DNA of 64,000 bases from Mesaphorura yosii (Eukaryota; Arthropoda; Collembola; Poduromorpha; Tullbergiidae), in contig WIXG01000202.1 of NCBI GenBank assembly GCA_009869945.1, forward strand, positions 1 through 64,000. Reading direction: 5' to 3'. Positions 36,001 through 48,000 of the stretch are shown piece after piece (position 1 is the first letter of the stretch; each line of letters starts with the position of its first letter). The position numbers and the translations under genes are program-made. The notes beneath the pieces are model-generated. The model searched no databases, was not told where the DNA came from, and saw only the letters and a list, made by a program, of their open reading frames with translations.

Positions 36001-39000
36001 CCGAGCAGATGAGTGTTTGTGTTTTGTGTTGTGAATAAAAAAGTTTTCGACTCGAATTTAGTTCCGATTTTAATTTTATTACAAGACGAGACTTGAATGG
36101 ATTTCGAAAGTGCAGCGCACGCAATTCGATGCGGCGACTCGCTTCAGTAAATAGAAAGAAGTGAAAGTTAAGTTAGTGGCTCAGCAGGCGTTTCGCATGT
36201 GAAACTCGAGATTGCACCATTTCGCTATTTCGCAATTCTCATTAATAAATTAATTACATCTATTTCGAGCAGTGCTCGGCTCGCGTCGGAGAAAGTTTGC
36301 AGTGCAAATCCGCGTTGTTCTCACGCCCGCTCACATGAAATTGTGAGTGTTTTTGTTGGAATGCGAACGTGAATTTGAATTTCGACTTTCTCCGTTTTTT
36401 GTGTGTTTTTCCGTGAAAGTGTAAGTGTGAATGTGAATCATTTGCGGCTGAGGAAGCTGAAGTTTGTCGAATCGAGTTCATGTGTGGTTAATTTCTGCAG
36501 TACAACGCGCATTGTGAAATGGGCGCATTTGTCACGCGTTCGCCGCAACACGACCACAACGCCCACGACGGTTCTGGCTTTGTCTGTTATCTTGGCATGG
36601 AATCCAAAATGGTGTTGGTGATGGCACGTTGTCATAAATGACAATGGCCGGCAGCAGCGACGAAGGAATCAGCAGTGGATGCGTACGCGGACGTGGACGG
36701 AGGGCGAGAAATATTTGGATTTGATGACTCGTCGTTGGGCGCGATGCCAAACTCAAATTCACGCTCACGCTGGACATGAAAATGAAATCAGCATCTCACC
36801 ACAAATCGTTTGTTTCGTTTAGTCTAGCTAGTAGCGACACGCGATAAGCATCACTCGTCCATTGTTATTAGATAAGAGTAGCGTAAGCAGTAGTTTTCTA
36901 CACCCAAACGCAACGTGTAAAGTAACGAAATACCTCAAATACGGATTTCGCAATTGAATTCCAATTCCACTGCGGGGGCCCTCTAAATTCGATCCCTTGA
37001 CCGCATTCGTATTTGCTTTTCGCTAATTTCGGGGTCCCACTTTCAGTTTGCCACGCGTGCAGGGGTTGCCGAGGGCATGCGACCGCGGTTGTGTGCCGCG
37101 CTGTGGCTCCTCGCCATTCTCGTCTGTGGCGTGACCGTCTCCATCGCCGGTGGTAAGTTCATTCACTCCAATTCGCCTAATCAACTGCTTTCTCTTGAAT
37201 TGCGTCTGCTTTTGCCTACCTTTCGCTTTCTCTTTCGTTTTCGCTATACCTAATTACGAAAAATTAATTTCCGCGACCACCGCTTGCGCTTTCGCTCGTC
37301 GTGCTAAATGCCTCATTCATAATTCACGAATTCACGACCCCGCCGTGCCGTTTCTGTCGAAGTCGGCGGAGTGCATCAATGCATATCAATTTACACATGC
37401 TTTCTCCAATTTAAAATATTCAAGGTACTAAATTCGGGTTGGGCACGGCGGAGGCGGAAGAAAAGAGAAAGCAGAAAGTGATACTCGATGCACTCACTCG
37501 AGCCACACTCTTTTTAATATTTTTCATATCATGTCAGCTCACTTCCTCCGCCCGCGTGCCGTTTTGCGTGCCTGCTACGGTGAAAGCAGTCTGTGAAAGC
37601 ACCGTGCAAGATGAAACAGATTTAAATATTCAGGCAGAGAAGAAAAGGCCAAGGAAAGGAAAACGTTATCAAAAAAAAAATATCCACGGGCAATGAGTGA
37701 GAAAATGTTTATGCAAGATGCTAGCAAACTTTCTCCATATGGAGGAAGTCTGTCTTTGTCTTTGCAAACTGCTGCTACTGCTTCCTTCGTACGCTTCACT
37801 TTTCGCATAGGCCACGGCCAAGTGCAACGACCGACTGAGACAGGCGAACAGTTTGCTAATATGTTGGCCCGCCAGCGTGCGCCGCGCCTGCGCTGGCCGA
37901 TTTAATTGTGAGCACGTGCGCGCGCTGAAAAATCGAATTGCGGATAATCGAAATTGGAAGCCAATTTTTGTGATCTTTGTTGACTGGCTGATTGCGATCG
38001 TGTTTCTTGTAAAAATATTGTTTCGAAATTTCAATATAAAAACACACACGCGGTGGAGAAAGAAAGGAAGTAGAGAAGCAAATTGTCCAGCGGCAGTCAA
38101 CGAACAGCAGTCTGGCTGGCTGAGTGGGTTTTATTTCATTCGATACAAAGGAAACAAGAGAAGAGATCCATCCACTTTGCGATGATGATACGGAATACAT
38201 TGCTTTTAAATTCCAATTCGGCAGCCCGCTCGCTTTGTTTATTCAAGCCAGCAAAGGATAAATTGCTAAAACGCTGGCAGCGCAAGCAAAGAATCATGCA
38301 TAAATTGCGAGCCCAAATTGCCTTTCCTGTTTAAATAAATTTTAAAACGGAGCTGCAGCAAAACACGACTAAAATATGAACTCACTTCCGATTGCCTCAT
38401 TCAATTACAGCAAATATTTCGAAGCCGTGCGCGCGGCTGCCATGCCGCAACTTCCGGTTTCTCTTCTTCCGGCCCGCGAAAGGCGGTGGCAAAATCTGCA
38501 GCATTTTGCTTACCCCCGCGCGGAATTTAAAACTTTCACGTCTGCGCTCTGAGAAGTGAAGTTTTCAAAGGAGAAAGTTTTGAAAGGGGACGGCGAGTTT
38601 GAGTTTGAATTGAGCAAATACAAAAGTGCCATTAACTGTTTGTGTTGAGAGACTTTTCTTTCAGCGGCGGCGTGTGCGTACGTGTGTAATGAAAAAACGT
38701 AATTCAAAGTGAGTGTGACGTGGAGACGAGCAAAGACGAGTCACAATGGCACAAAAGCACAATGGCGAATGAATGGAAAATAGAGAAGGATTTCGGCCCA
38801 AATAAATCGCGCCACGTCTTCTTATTTTGCATAAGGCTGTGCGATGATGGCGATGGCGCTGTTGTGGAGATGATAATCGGGAAATGAAAGCCGTCGCTCG
38901 TTTATTGACACATTCTCTGCCCGTGAAGAATGTGTTTTCTGTCAGTGTCGCCGTCGTCGTCGCCACTTGCCGAAATTTACAGTCTCGCCTCGTGCGGGCG

Positions 39001-42000
39001 AGCGTGCGAGCGATCTTATTATTCTCCACAGACTCCTTCGGCTTTAAAGCGCACCTTCAAAGAATGTGTATGGATGTATCAGTCGCTAAGAAGGAAAGGA
39101 AAGGAAAGATCAAGTAAAAAATTACTCGAGATAAGAAGCCAAGCCAAGCCAAGCCAGGCTTCTTGAGAATGTATCGAATGCGAATTGTCTCACGCCTGCC
39201 TCGCCTTACCGTTCCCGTGCCTGTGTTTTGTATTCTACGCCCCGCACTGCTTAAAAGATCTGAAAGTAAAATAACGCGACAGGAATTTAACTCCTTCAGA
39301 TGAGAAATAATATATTAGGCGACACTTGGAGAAAGTCTTCTCCTTCGTTCCTACTTTTGCTTCCTTCTGGTCTGCTCCAGAGTGACTTTCGACTTTCTTT
39401 CTCACTGGCAGACTTTTGCATTGCTCTTTATTGTTTTTGCGACTCATTTAATAATTCAGAGATTGAAGTCAAAGTCTGACTGAGTTGGAGCCCACACACG
39501 CGTAAAATAATTATGAGCTCTGCTTTCTCGGCACTTCGCGGCGTATCGCATCTTGCATACGAAATCGGCGTCCTGAAGCAGTTTATTAATTATTATTTCT
39601 CGGATCAAAAGTCAAATGTCGGTAAAAATGCAGTCGCAAGTCTGGCCTTTAATTGATTTCTCGAGTCAGACCACCAAGTCAAGGAGCCACGAGCCAATCC
39701 ATCCATCACTTTGCGCGTACGCGCGCGGCGGGCCGGAAATTAATTCGAGACAAAAGATTACGCAAGACGCAAGAGACTTGTTATGTGCGTTACGCAATAG
39801 AATTTGCATGTGGATTTAATTAAAATGACAAATTGCAGGGTCGCATTCGTAACCCTCGTTTCTTTGAAGTTTGGAGGACAATTCACAATTCACGTTTATT
39901 AATTGGCAAAATCCTGCATTACTGCACTCGCCCGTTCGTTCGTTTAATGCGTCGTCGATTTATGGCACAGTGCTTTCGTGCTCGGCTGCAATTCAGGCAT
40001 TCAGGCATTCGGTGTGGTTTTGCTTTGCTTTGCGTATCTCTCCATCAAAATTCTATTCTGCTTGCGAAGGGATTTCAACGACGGAAGTGAAAATGTTTAA
40101 TTATGTCCCTGCCCGGCCTTTGCATACGTAAATATTATTCCGAGAGTTCCGACTTTGACTACCTTTGCGATGCGAAGGAAAGTTTATTACGCTCATTGTC
40201 CTCTGCTACTGCCATTGCCGACTTTCTCTCTTGCCTTTCACTGCGCAGCAGTGTGTGGGCATAGGCACATTGTAAGCATTGTAAAAGTTTTGACTGCATG
40301 GCTGGCCTCGCTTTTTACCTTTTGTACTGGTTATGGGCCGAATTGTATAATTACTGTATGACAGGCGCGTGCATTTCATTTTGTCGCACGTGTGCAGGTG
40401 AGCCATGATTAAAAATTGCTGGCATTGTTCGGGCCACGGCGCGCCGCGATTTGTTTATAAATACCAGCCTGTCTCCTGGCTTCTGAGTAAATATTAATCA
40501 GTGAATCGCCGAGCACTGCGCTCCTATTCCTAAGAAACCTTCATTGCGTCGCGTTGCTCCGCGCTACGTTGTCGTCGAGAACAACTTTATTAAACTTTCT
40601 CTCAATAATTTCGCCATCGCCATTGTTTTCTTTTCCTCTGCGTATTTAATGAGCAGTTCGCCACGCTGCGGGAAGAAATCTTCACTTTTGTCATTGTCAT
40701 TCGTTATCATTATTATTATATTTGTTTTCTCGTACCCGTGCCTGTGCATCGAAGCACACGTGCATCCGCGTACGGCGGAGAAAGCAGCCCTGCAAAGGCG
40801 GAAGACACTCGTAATCCTGCTTTATGGACCAGAATTACGAAATGCGACGACGACGAGAAAGTTGGTTGGTCGTTCGGCCCGTCTGAAATTATGCAAATTG
40901 GGAAATTCTTTGTTCTGTTCTGTTCGTACTTTTGTTCATTTGCTCATATTTTTTAATAATAAGCAAACCGTGCACGGCAAATTTGGCCGTGTTTCGTGTT
41001 TTGTGAAATACAACGTAAAGAAATGGAAACGAGTTTCAAAATCGAGTGTTGGCTGACCTTTGCGGGTCCTGCTTTCACTATTGGCATTTGGCGACTCCGA
41101 TCGCCCTGCCCGGGTCGTAAAAAGTGGATTTCGTAATGAGAAAGTAAATTCGTTACATTTTTATGCTGCTGCTATGCGGACCTCGCGAACCGTGTAAAAG
41201 GTAAAATAAAATGTGAAATGCCCGCATGGCCACGAAATGTGAAATTTAAGTGGTCAGTCAAGCCGAGGCGCGACGGCGCGAGTTTTCTGCCTGCAAGCCA
41301 CAGCAATAATAATAATAATATTTTCCTTGCCTTGCCACAGCGAGTTTGACGGTGAAAAGTCAATTAGCCCACTTTCTCCCACGGTTTAATGGGCCGTTTA
41401 CTCTGTTAAGAAGTTTTTATCGTCGCAAGCCTCAACTCAACTCGCTGCTTGGCTTTGCTTTGTTGTGGTTGTTATGTTTATGTAAAATGTACATTTTAAT
41501 ATCGTCTAAAATTCCAAGTCAGCACGACGTGCTTTCATCTCGGTTTGGCTCTTATCTCCAGTGTGCTGCATAATTTACGCAATTTAAGAGAAAAGGGGCG
41601 GCCACGTTCTTAATTATTATGTGGACTTAATGTTCTTTAATGTCAGACTACTGCACATTGCTGCCGCGCTGCTTAAGGAGGCCATGGCCTATAATTAGCA
41701 TTAATTGCGTACTTAATTCGCACTACGCGTACGCGCAACTGAGCGATCGAAGAATTCGCTCATTCACAATCACGATTTGAGACTGTCCGAACCGATCTCG
41801 TGCGACCTTTCGCCTTCGAATGCCTCCACGTTTAATAAAGCAGCCGCAGCCGAGATGCGAAAGCCCGATAAACTCTGCCGCTCGCTAACATTGAGCCTGT
41901 GTAATTTAATGCCGTGCCTGACGTGAAATAAAACGTCCACGTCCACGTGAGCACGAGCGTACGTGAAAGTGAAAGCAACGTACACGGCAGCGTGTAAGGA

Positions 42001-45000
42001 GAAAGTAGCGCAGTCCAGCGCACAATTACCCGAGCGTCTCGCATGTATGCAGGCATGCAGGAAGAAGCAGGAGTTTAAGTTTAAAAAACGCGTGCACGAT
42101 ACACGAAACACGAAAGTCTAGCGACTGCTGCAGGCGAGGCAGGATTCATTTGATGGGAGGAAAGTAGCAGTCGTCGTGGCGTGGAGAGGAAACGGGCGGG
42201 CGGGTAACGAGCGCAGGCATAAAACGCGTACGCCAAACCCGAAGTGTACGTCGAGTTAATAAATGTGGTATAGGTTATAGTTGGCCGAACCGAGCCACAG
42301 CGGCCATTTGAAAGGACCCAAGCGAGTTGGCGTCCTGCAACAATGCCAGTCGCCAATGTCCAGTCGTAGCATTTTTATTAGCCGCTCAGACGCACTTCAA
42401 TTTATTACCCTGCCCTTTGCCTTGCCTTGTGTCGCTGTTTCTATTCCGTATCGCCTCTTTTGTGATCCGGCTCACGGCACGGCTCATGGCTTCCTTTATT
42501 TAAGCAATAATTCCTCCGTGTTCATTCTTTATCGAGGATTTCAAAATTTTGCATGGTTTCATCGAGCCCAGCGCTCCACAGCGTCCGGTCTTCCATTACA
42601 TCTTTTAATTTTCGTCGAATTACTCAACTCGGAGCTGCGCAGACTTTAAAACCGGGTGGAGGTCAATAAATTTTGGTGCGCGAAGGCTTAAAAGTCTGCA
42701 GCTGCTGAGTTTCGAGCTTAAATGCTCCCACTCGAAAGTAGCAGCAGCAGCATAACGAAACGAATTCGAGCGCTGTTGCTGCTGCTTTAAATTGAGAAGC
42801 TGTGTGTTGCTAGCATTCGTTTCTTTTCGTCGAGGAGAAAGTCAAGTCGTTGTCTCCTGGGATCAGTTTATGAGGATTAGCACAAGATGTATGACACAGC
42901 ATAGCGTAGGCAGTGCAGCGTGGAGATGAGACGATGAACTCACACACGCAATGCACGCAATACAACGACCGAATGGGATCCGACGCTTTTATTTTTCTGT
43001 AAAAATTTTTATAAACGAGCCAGGAGAAAGTTGAACAGGAGCATTATTATTATTTTCTTTTGAGTGCTGTGCTGCAGCTTTGCACGGCACGGCGTTATGG
43101 CGTTATTATCGTGCCTGCACCGTGAAATGCGGCACGCGTAATAATCATCGAGTCCATAACACACACTTGCACGTTCACTTTATAAACAGCAATGCAGCAG
43201 GCAGGTGCTTTCACCTTCGCGTATCGCGTTACATAAAGGTAAAGTGCGACGGTTTATTTATTGCGTCGTGCCCGCCCTCGCTTTATGACCCATCAGACGC
43301 CCGTTTTCTCCCGAAATTGTTGCACCGCCTTTGAATTGCATTGCATTGGCATTTAACAGTGAATTAATAAAAGATGAGGACGGACGAGCTCCGCGAAGAT
43401 CAGCACGCGTCGTCGTACATCAAAATTGCATCAATTGAAATTGGATCTCGATAATAACTTGCCCGTCGCCGCGAGAGTCGAGTAAATGCAATTACGAGTG
43501 CATCACGCAAAACTCGCAGTGCAATGCAGGCAACTCTTTCTTGGACTTCAGTCGAGACGTGAGATGCGTTTTTTTATTGCATTACTGCTCATCCGTCCAT
43601 ATTTTTATGATTCGAGCGCCGTGTGTGCGTGGCCGGAATTCTAAGAACTCGCATTTAATTAGTTGGGCGGCTCCGGCTCTCGACTGGACAATTTATCAAA
43701 ATTCCTGTGCCGCGTGCCAGCGGACTAATTGCAATTAATCTGGGAATCAATTCGGGCCAGATACAACGCAGAGACGGAGAGGGTAGCCGGCGAAGGCGAA
43801 TCCAATTTCCTATTAATTTTATGAGGTTCTCATTCTCGGAAGAAGAGTTCTTAATTCCTTTGTGTATCCACTCCACTCCTGCTGGTCAGTGGCGGCTGTG
43901 GCACAAACAAACAAAGCGAGAAGGGAGCACCACCAAGAAAGGGAGAAAATAGAAAAAGTTAATACGGAAGTAATCAGACAAATGCCCAACCACACGAATA
44001 GAAATGAGAATTGGGAAACTTTCACTGGACCGGACTTTCTTCAAATGGGTTTCTTGCTGCTGCTCTTTTCTTCGCAAGAGTGCAAATTACAGCTTTTAGA
44101 CGCTGCCATTTGGTGACCAAAATCACGATACGCGACACTCCATGCAAAGTGAGGCCTGGTACGCCTGGGACAAAAATCACGGCGATGATGATGATTCGGC
44201 TGGAAAAGAACAACATAAAATGATTTGAGTCGAGCTCATCTCCGAACTGAAGGAAAAAGCAAAAGAATTCCACTTCCACATTCTTTCTTTCTGTTTTTTC
44301 CATTGTCTCGGAAGTCTCGGATTCTGTTACTTTTATTTGCTTCTGCCGCCACCGAGGAGGAAAAGAAAAGAATGAGCAGTGTCATTAATTGAGGTTCATT
44401 GCTGATTAATTAGAAACCCATTTCGCGAACGAGCGATCGAGCGGCTTTTCTTCTTTCTTTTCAATCTCCGACAGACAAAAGCAAAAGGCAGAGATGATCT
44501 TTCTCCTACAGCGCTTTCTCTTCGTGGCAGGTATCAATTATTTGGGTCTTGACTTCTCATTAATACAAAACTTCCGATTCGCGATACGCGCCGGGAATCC
44601 TTCAAAATCCTGCGAGAAAGCGCGCGGCCGATTCGAATTTTGCGACGATGCTCATTTTTCTTGCGAGCTACCTTACTTTTTCTTTCTTCTCTGCCTTCTG
44701 CGATTGTCATTGCCAAATGTAATTTTTATGAACAATGGCGTCAATTTCCAGACTCTTCGCTCGTAGAGTAGACAATTGTGTTCTGATTGCACTTTAATAG
44801 TTTATTTTCTTGCCTTGCCACTTTCACGGTCGGGAACAAATGATACCAAATTGTTTGGAGATCAAGAGCCGAGCCTCAGCCTCAGCCTGAGCTTGGCGAG
44901 TCGTGAGTTAATAGAAAAAGAAAATACATTAGAAACAGATCGCAGATCGCGTGGCTCACTCAGAAGAAAGGAAAGCCGTGGAATTTGATCCTTTCTTTTT

Positions 45001-48000
45001 CTTAAACTCACACCTTCGCTACGCAGCCTTCGCTGTTCGGGTTGGCTCCACTGCGTTTGTTCTATTTATAGACTCCAGGAAGGAAGGAAGAACATTTTAT
45101 GGTTTCGGATCTGTAATACAATAAAACACAAGTGCACGAGTACAAGAGCGAGATAAAATTTAAGGGTCCAGCTTACAGTATCTCACCGTCACTGCATGTG
45201 ATAGAGTTTTAATAATAGAATCCACTGCAGCAGCAGTGGTGGTGAGGTTCATTTCACGATAAAAGTTTCCGCGATGGATTTTTATGGGAGAATAACTTTT
45301 CCATTGTGCGAGGCCCGACAATGGGCTTCAAATTGGTGCATCCTGCGTGCGAGAAGCGCCGAACACTGCCACACTGCTTTAAAAGGCAGTAAAGCAGAAA
45401 CGGGCAAGTGTAAAATAAATGTGTTGAAAAAATAAAAGGGAAAGCGAACTCCGAGCAGAGCTCGGCTGAAGTTATTGTTAATGGTGATTGTAAAGTTGTC
45501 ATTCAACCGCACCGCCACAGTCACTCCGCCGCAAAACATACCAAAGAAAGACTACGACGAATCCAGATCCCTTTCCACGCTACGCTGCCAAGATCCGCAT
45601 CCTTTAATCGTAGAGTAGAGCAGAGCAGAGCAGAGCTTCAGTCCAAATTCCAGTCGTATGCTGATTAACCGTTGGCTGGCTGATTTCATGGTTCACGGCG
45701 TTTATGAGCACTGGTCATATTCGTTTCCAGTCGACTTCACCCACGGCCACAAGACGTAAAGATGTAATCTCTGCCCAATGATCTTGCTTTAATGTCCATC
45801 GTCTTGTGTCTTGCTTGCTCCAGGGTTTCAGCGTTGCTGTGTTCATTATTCGAGCTCGTGTCCATTCAGTCTGGGTAGCAAGGCATTCGTGGTCCCGTGG
45901 GAATCGTCGTTCGTCCATCCATCGAACTTTTGTTTCTGGTCTGTTCTGCTTTCATCTTACTCTGGCTACCTGCATCCGTGCATCTGGCCAGCCCTCCTTT
46001 CTGTGCCTGGAAGGAGGGAAGGGAAATCGAATTTATAAACCATAAGAGAGGTTATCTAAAAATCATTTGGTCTTGATGATTCCATTACGCAACAACGCAA
46101 CGGCAACACAACACTGCAGGCAGAGCATAGATGGACTGCTGGAGCTCTAGATCTCGATCTCGGTCTCGTGGCGGATTATTGATGAGGATGAAAAGAGTTA
46201 TAACTCACAAAATAGCATAGCGAACTGAGCCCTGCCTCTCCTCCAACCTGGAATGGAAACAAAAGATGAGTGTTGTACTGCCATGAGATGCGATCCGTCA
46301 CTCTACCAAAGCAAGGCAAGGCACGGCATGGAGACTGTCGCTGTCACTCTTTTCACTCAATCATTCCTTTGTAACAAGTATTAGGGGATTTTATGGCTCA
46401 CCGCAGCCCTGGAGGATGCTGGTGCTGGTCAGGTTGGCTCCCGTGTCTTGTCTTGGTATCCGTATCGCCGTATCTTCATATATGTCACTTTTTGCCAACC
46501 GCCTGCCGGCGGTTGTAGTTGGAGTTTAGGGCTACTAAAATTTTCATTACTATTTTAAGTGTTGCCGAACACTGGAGCAGTGATTCACTGGGTTTGTCCT
46601 CCGGCTGTCAGGCTGTCACTGTCACTAAACATTAAGATTTTACTGCCCCACACTCGCGGTTTACGACACTTTTATATCTTCGTCACGTTTAATCACTTTT
46701 TCGACACTTCGGTGCTGTAGATTGAGTTTGGGTGGTGTTTTGTCGATCCGAGTCGAGATTTGGCCCCCTCCTGGGCCTGAATTTGGGTCTCTTCGAGTAC
46801 GATTCGAGTGTTTTGCATTTCGGGCAGCGCACCCCATTTTTCATCCCACAGACAATGGAAATATCAATAATGTCACATTCAAATTTTAAAACGGTAAACG
46901 CTCGAGACTCACACCGCCGCGCCGTTGAAAACAAGAAAATTGAAAACAGATCTGCCAAGCTCTTAAGCAGGTTTCGTGATTCGTGGTTGATCGTATTTTG
47001 CGCCACATCTTCGATTTACTGGGACATCCATCCGCATAAATCTCGAAAACAGCGAATATCGCGACGCGACGTAAGAATCAATTTCACAGATGCGAACAAC
47101 TCGAACACCTGAATCGAGAATTCTGATCTGACTTTTGCCTTGTCTCTTGTGTCGTGGGAATTTGCATTCATGTCTGTCGTTCTGAATTGATCATGCACGT
47201 ACGCGCGCACGCACGCGCGGATGCGGACATTAATCTGCGTGTACGGGCGGGCTCAGACTCAGATGATGAGTTAATGCCGACGGAGACATCCTTCGAGCGA
47301 ATATTAGCCTGGCATGCAGGAAACAGGATTTGGCATGTAATTTATGTATTAAAATGTCATCTTGGCCCACCAGCCGCTATGACGCGTAATGCGACGCGGA
47401 AGATGAACGATGTGATGTAAATTTTTGAAGACGGATCATCTTGTTTACTTATTGATATGCTGCGTGTATCATTCTTCGGACGTGGGAGCGGGCGGGTATG
47501 GAAGATGAGGGATGAAAAATGATGCTGACTTACTGACGAGGTTTATGCATTCGCTTATGCACGAGCAAAATCCTCGCTGCTTCTACTTTGCCTTTCGCAT
47601 TTCGCTTCGACTACGCTATGCAAAGATCCGCATCCTTTTGCCACACGACTACTTCTTCTTGTTGTGTTTCCTGTTGAGACCATGCCACCAAAAAATCACT
47701 GACAATTTCAGGTTCAAACTTCTCGGTGCTGTATCCCTACATTCAGTACCTCACGCGTGAGTATTCTTTATAAGAAGTACAGTCCGTCAACTGGCCAACG
47801 ATTGGCCTGACGAGACGAAAGACTTCATTTCTCAACTTCCTCATCTAATCCCAGCTCTCTTTTGTCCCTTTGTCCAGATCCGCCGCAGATCGTCGAGCGA
47901 CCGAAGGATCAACGCGTGCGCGTCGGCTCCATCGCGACGTTTTACTGCCGAGTTACGGGCGACCCGACCCCGGCCGTCAACTGGCGCAAGAACGGGAAGA

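Larger units (their letters stand above)
15012..37046 (+). other. 22 kb candidate first intron of Lar
   Basis: No coding exon, tRNA, rRNA or transposon is recognised. The DNA is mixed composition with many short tandem repeats: GTGTC x4 (19531-19550), AGGC x5 (25861-25880), CGTAGT x3 (27527-27548), GGCA x4 (33702-33717) and CAG/GAA-type runs near 21495 and 21690. There is a hairpin at 30444-30475 and repeated AATTAAT stretches such as 32768-32778. Several frames stay open for about 180-220 codons, but on overlapping strands and without domains. Long first introns of receptor genes often carry enhancers; that is an expectation, not something seen here. Confidence 0.55.
37153..47877 (+). other. 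10.7 kb Lar intron
   Basis: No exon is recognised. Simple repeats: AAGCC x4 (39136-39155), AAT x5 (41305-41321), ATT x4 (43043-43054) and AGAGC x4 (45617-45636). A perfect hairpin lies at 46496-46515. Two copies of GATCCGCATC (45592-45601 and 47625-47634) sit in the same 16-base context. An A10 run lies at about 37671-37680. Confidence 0.6.

Noticed and set aside
12099-37046. Search for transposons, viral insertions, tRNA or rRNA genes
   Set aside because: No transposase, reverse transcriptase or capsid-like peptide, terminal repeats, tRNA B-box-like sequence or rRNA segment was recognised by eye. Highly decayed elements cannot be excluded without a repeat library.
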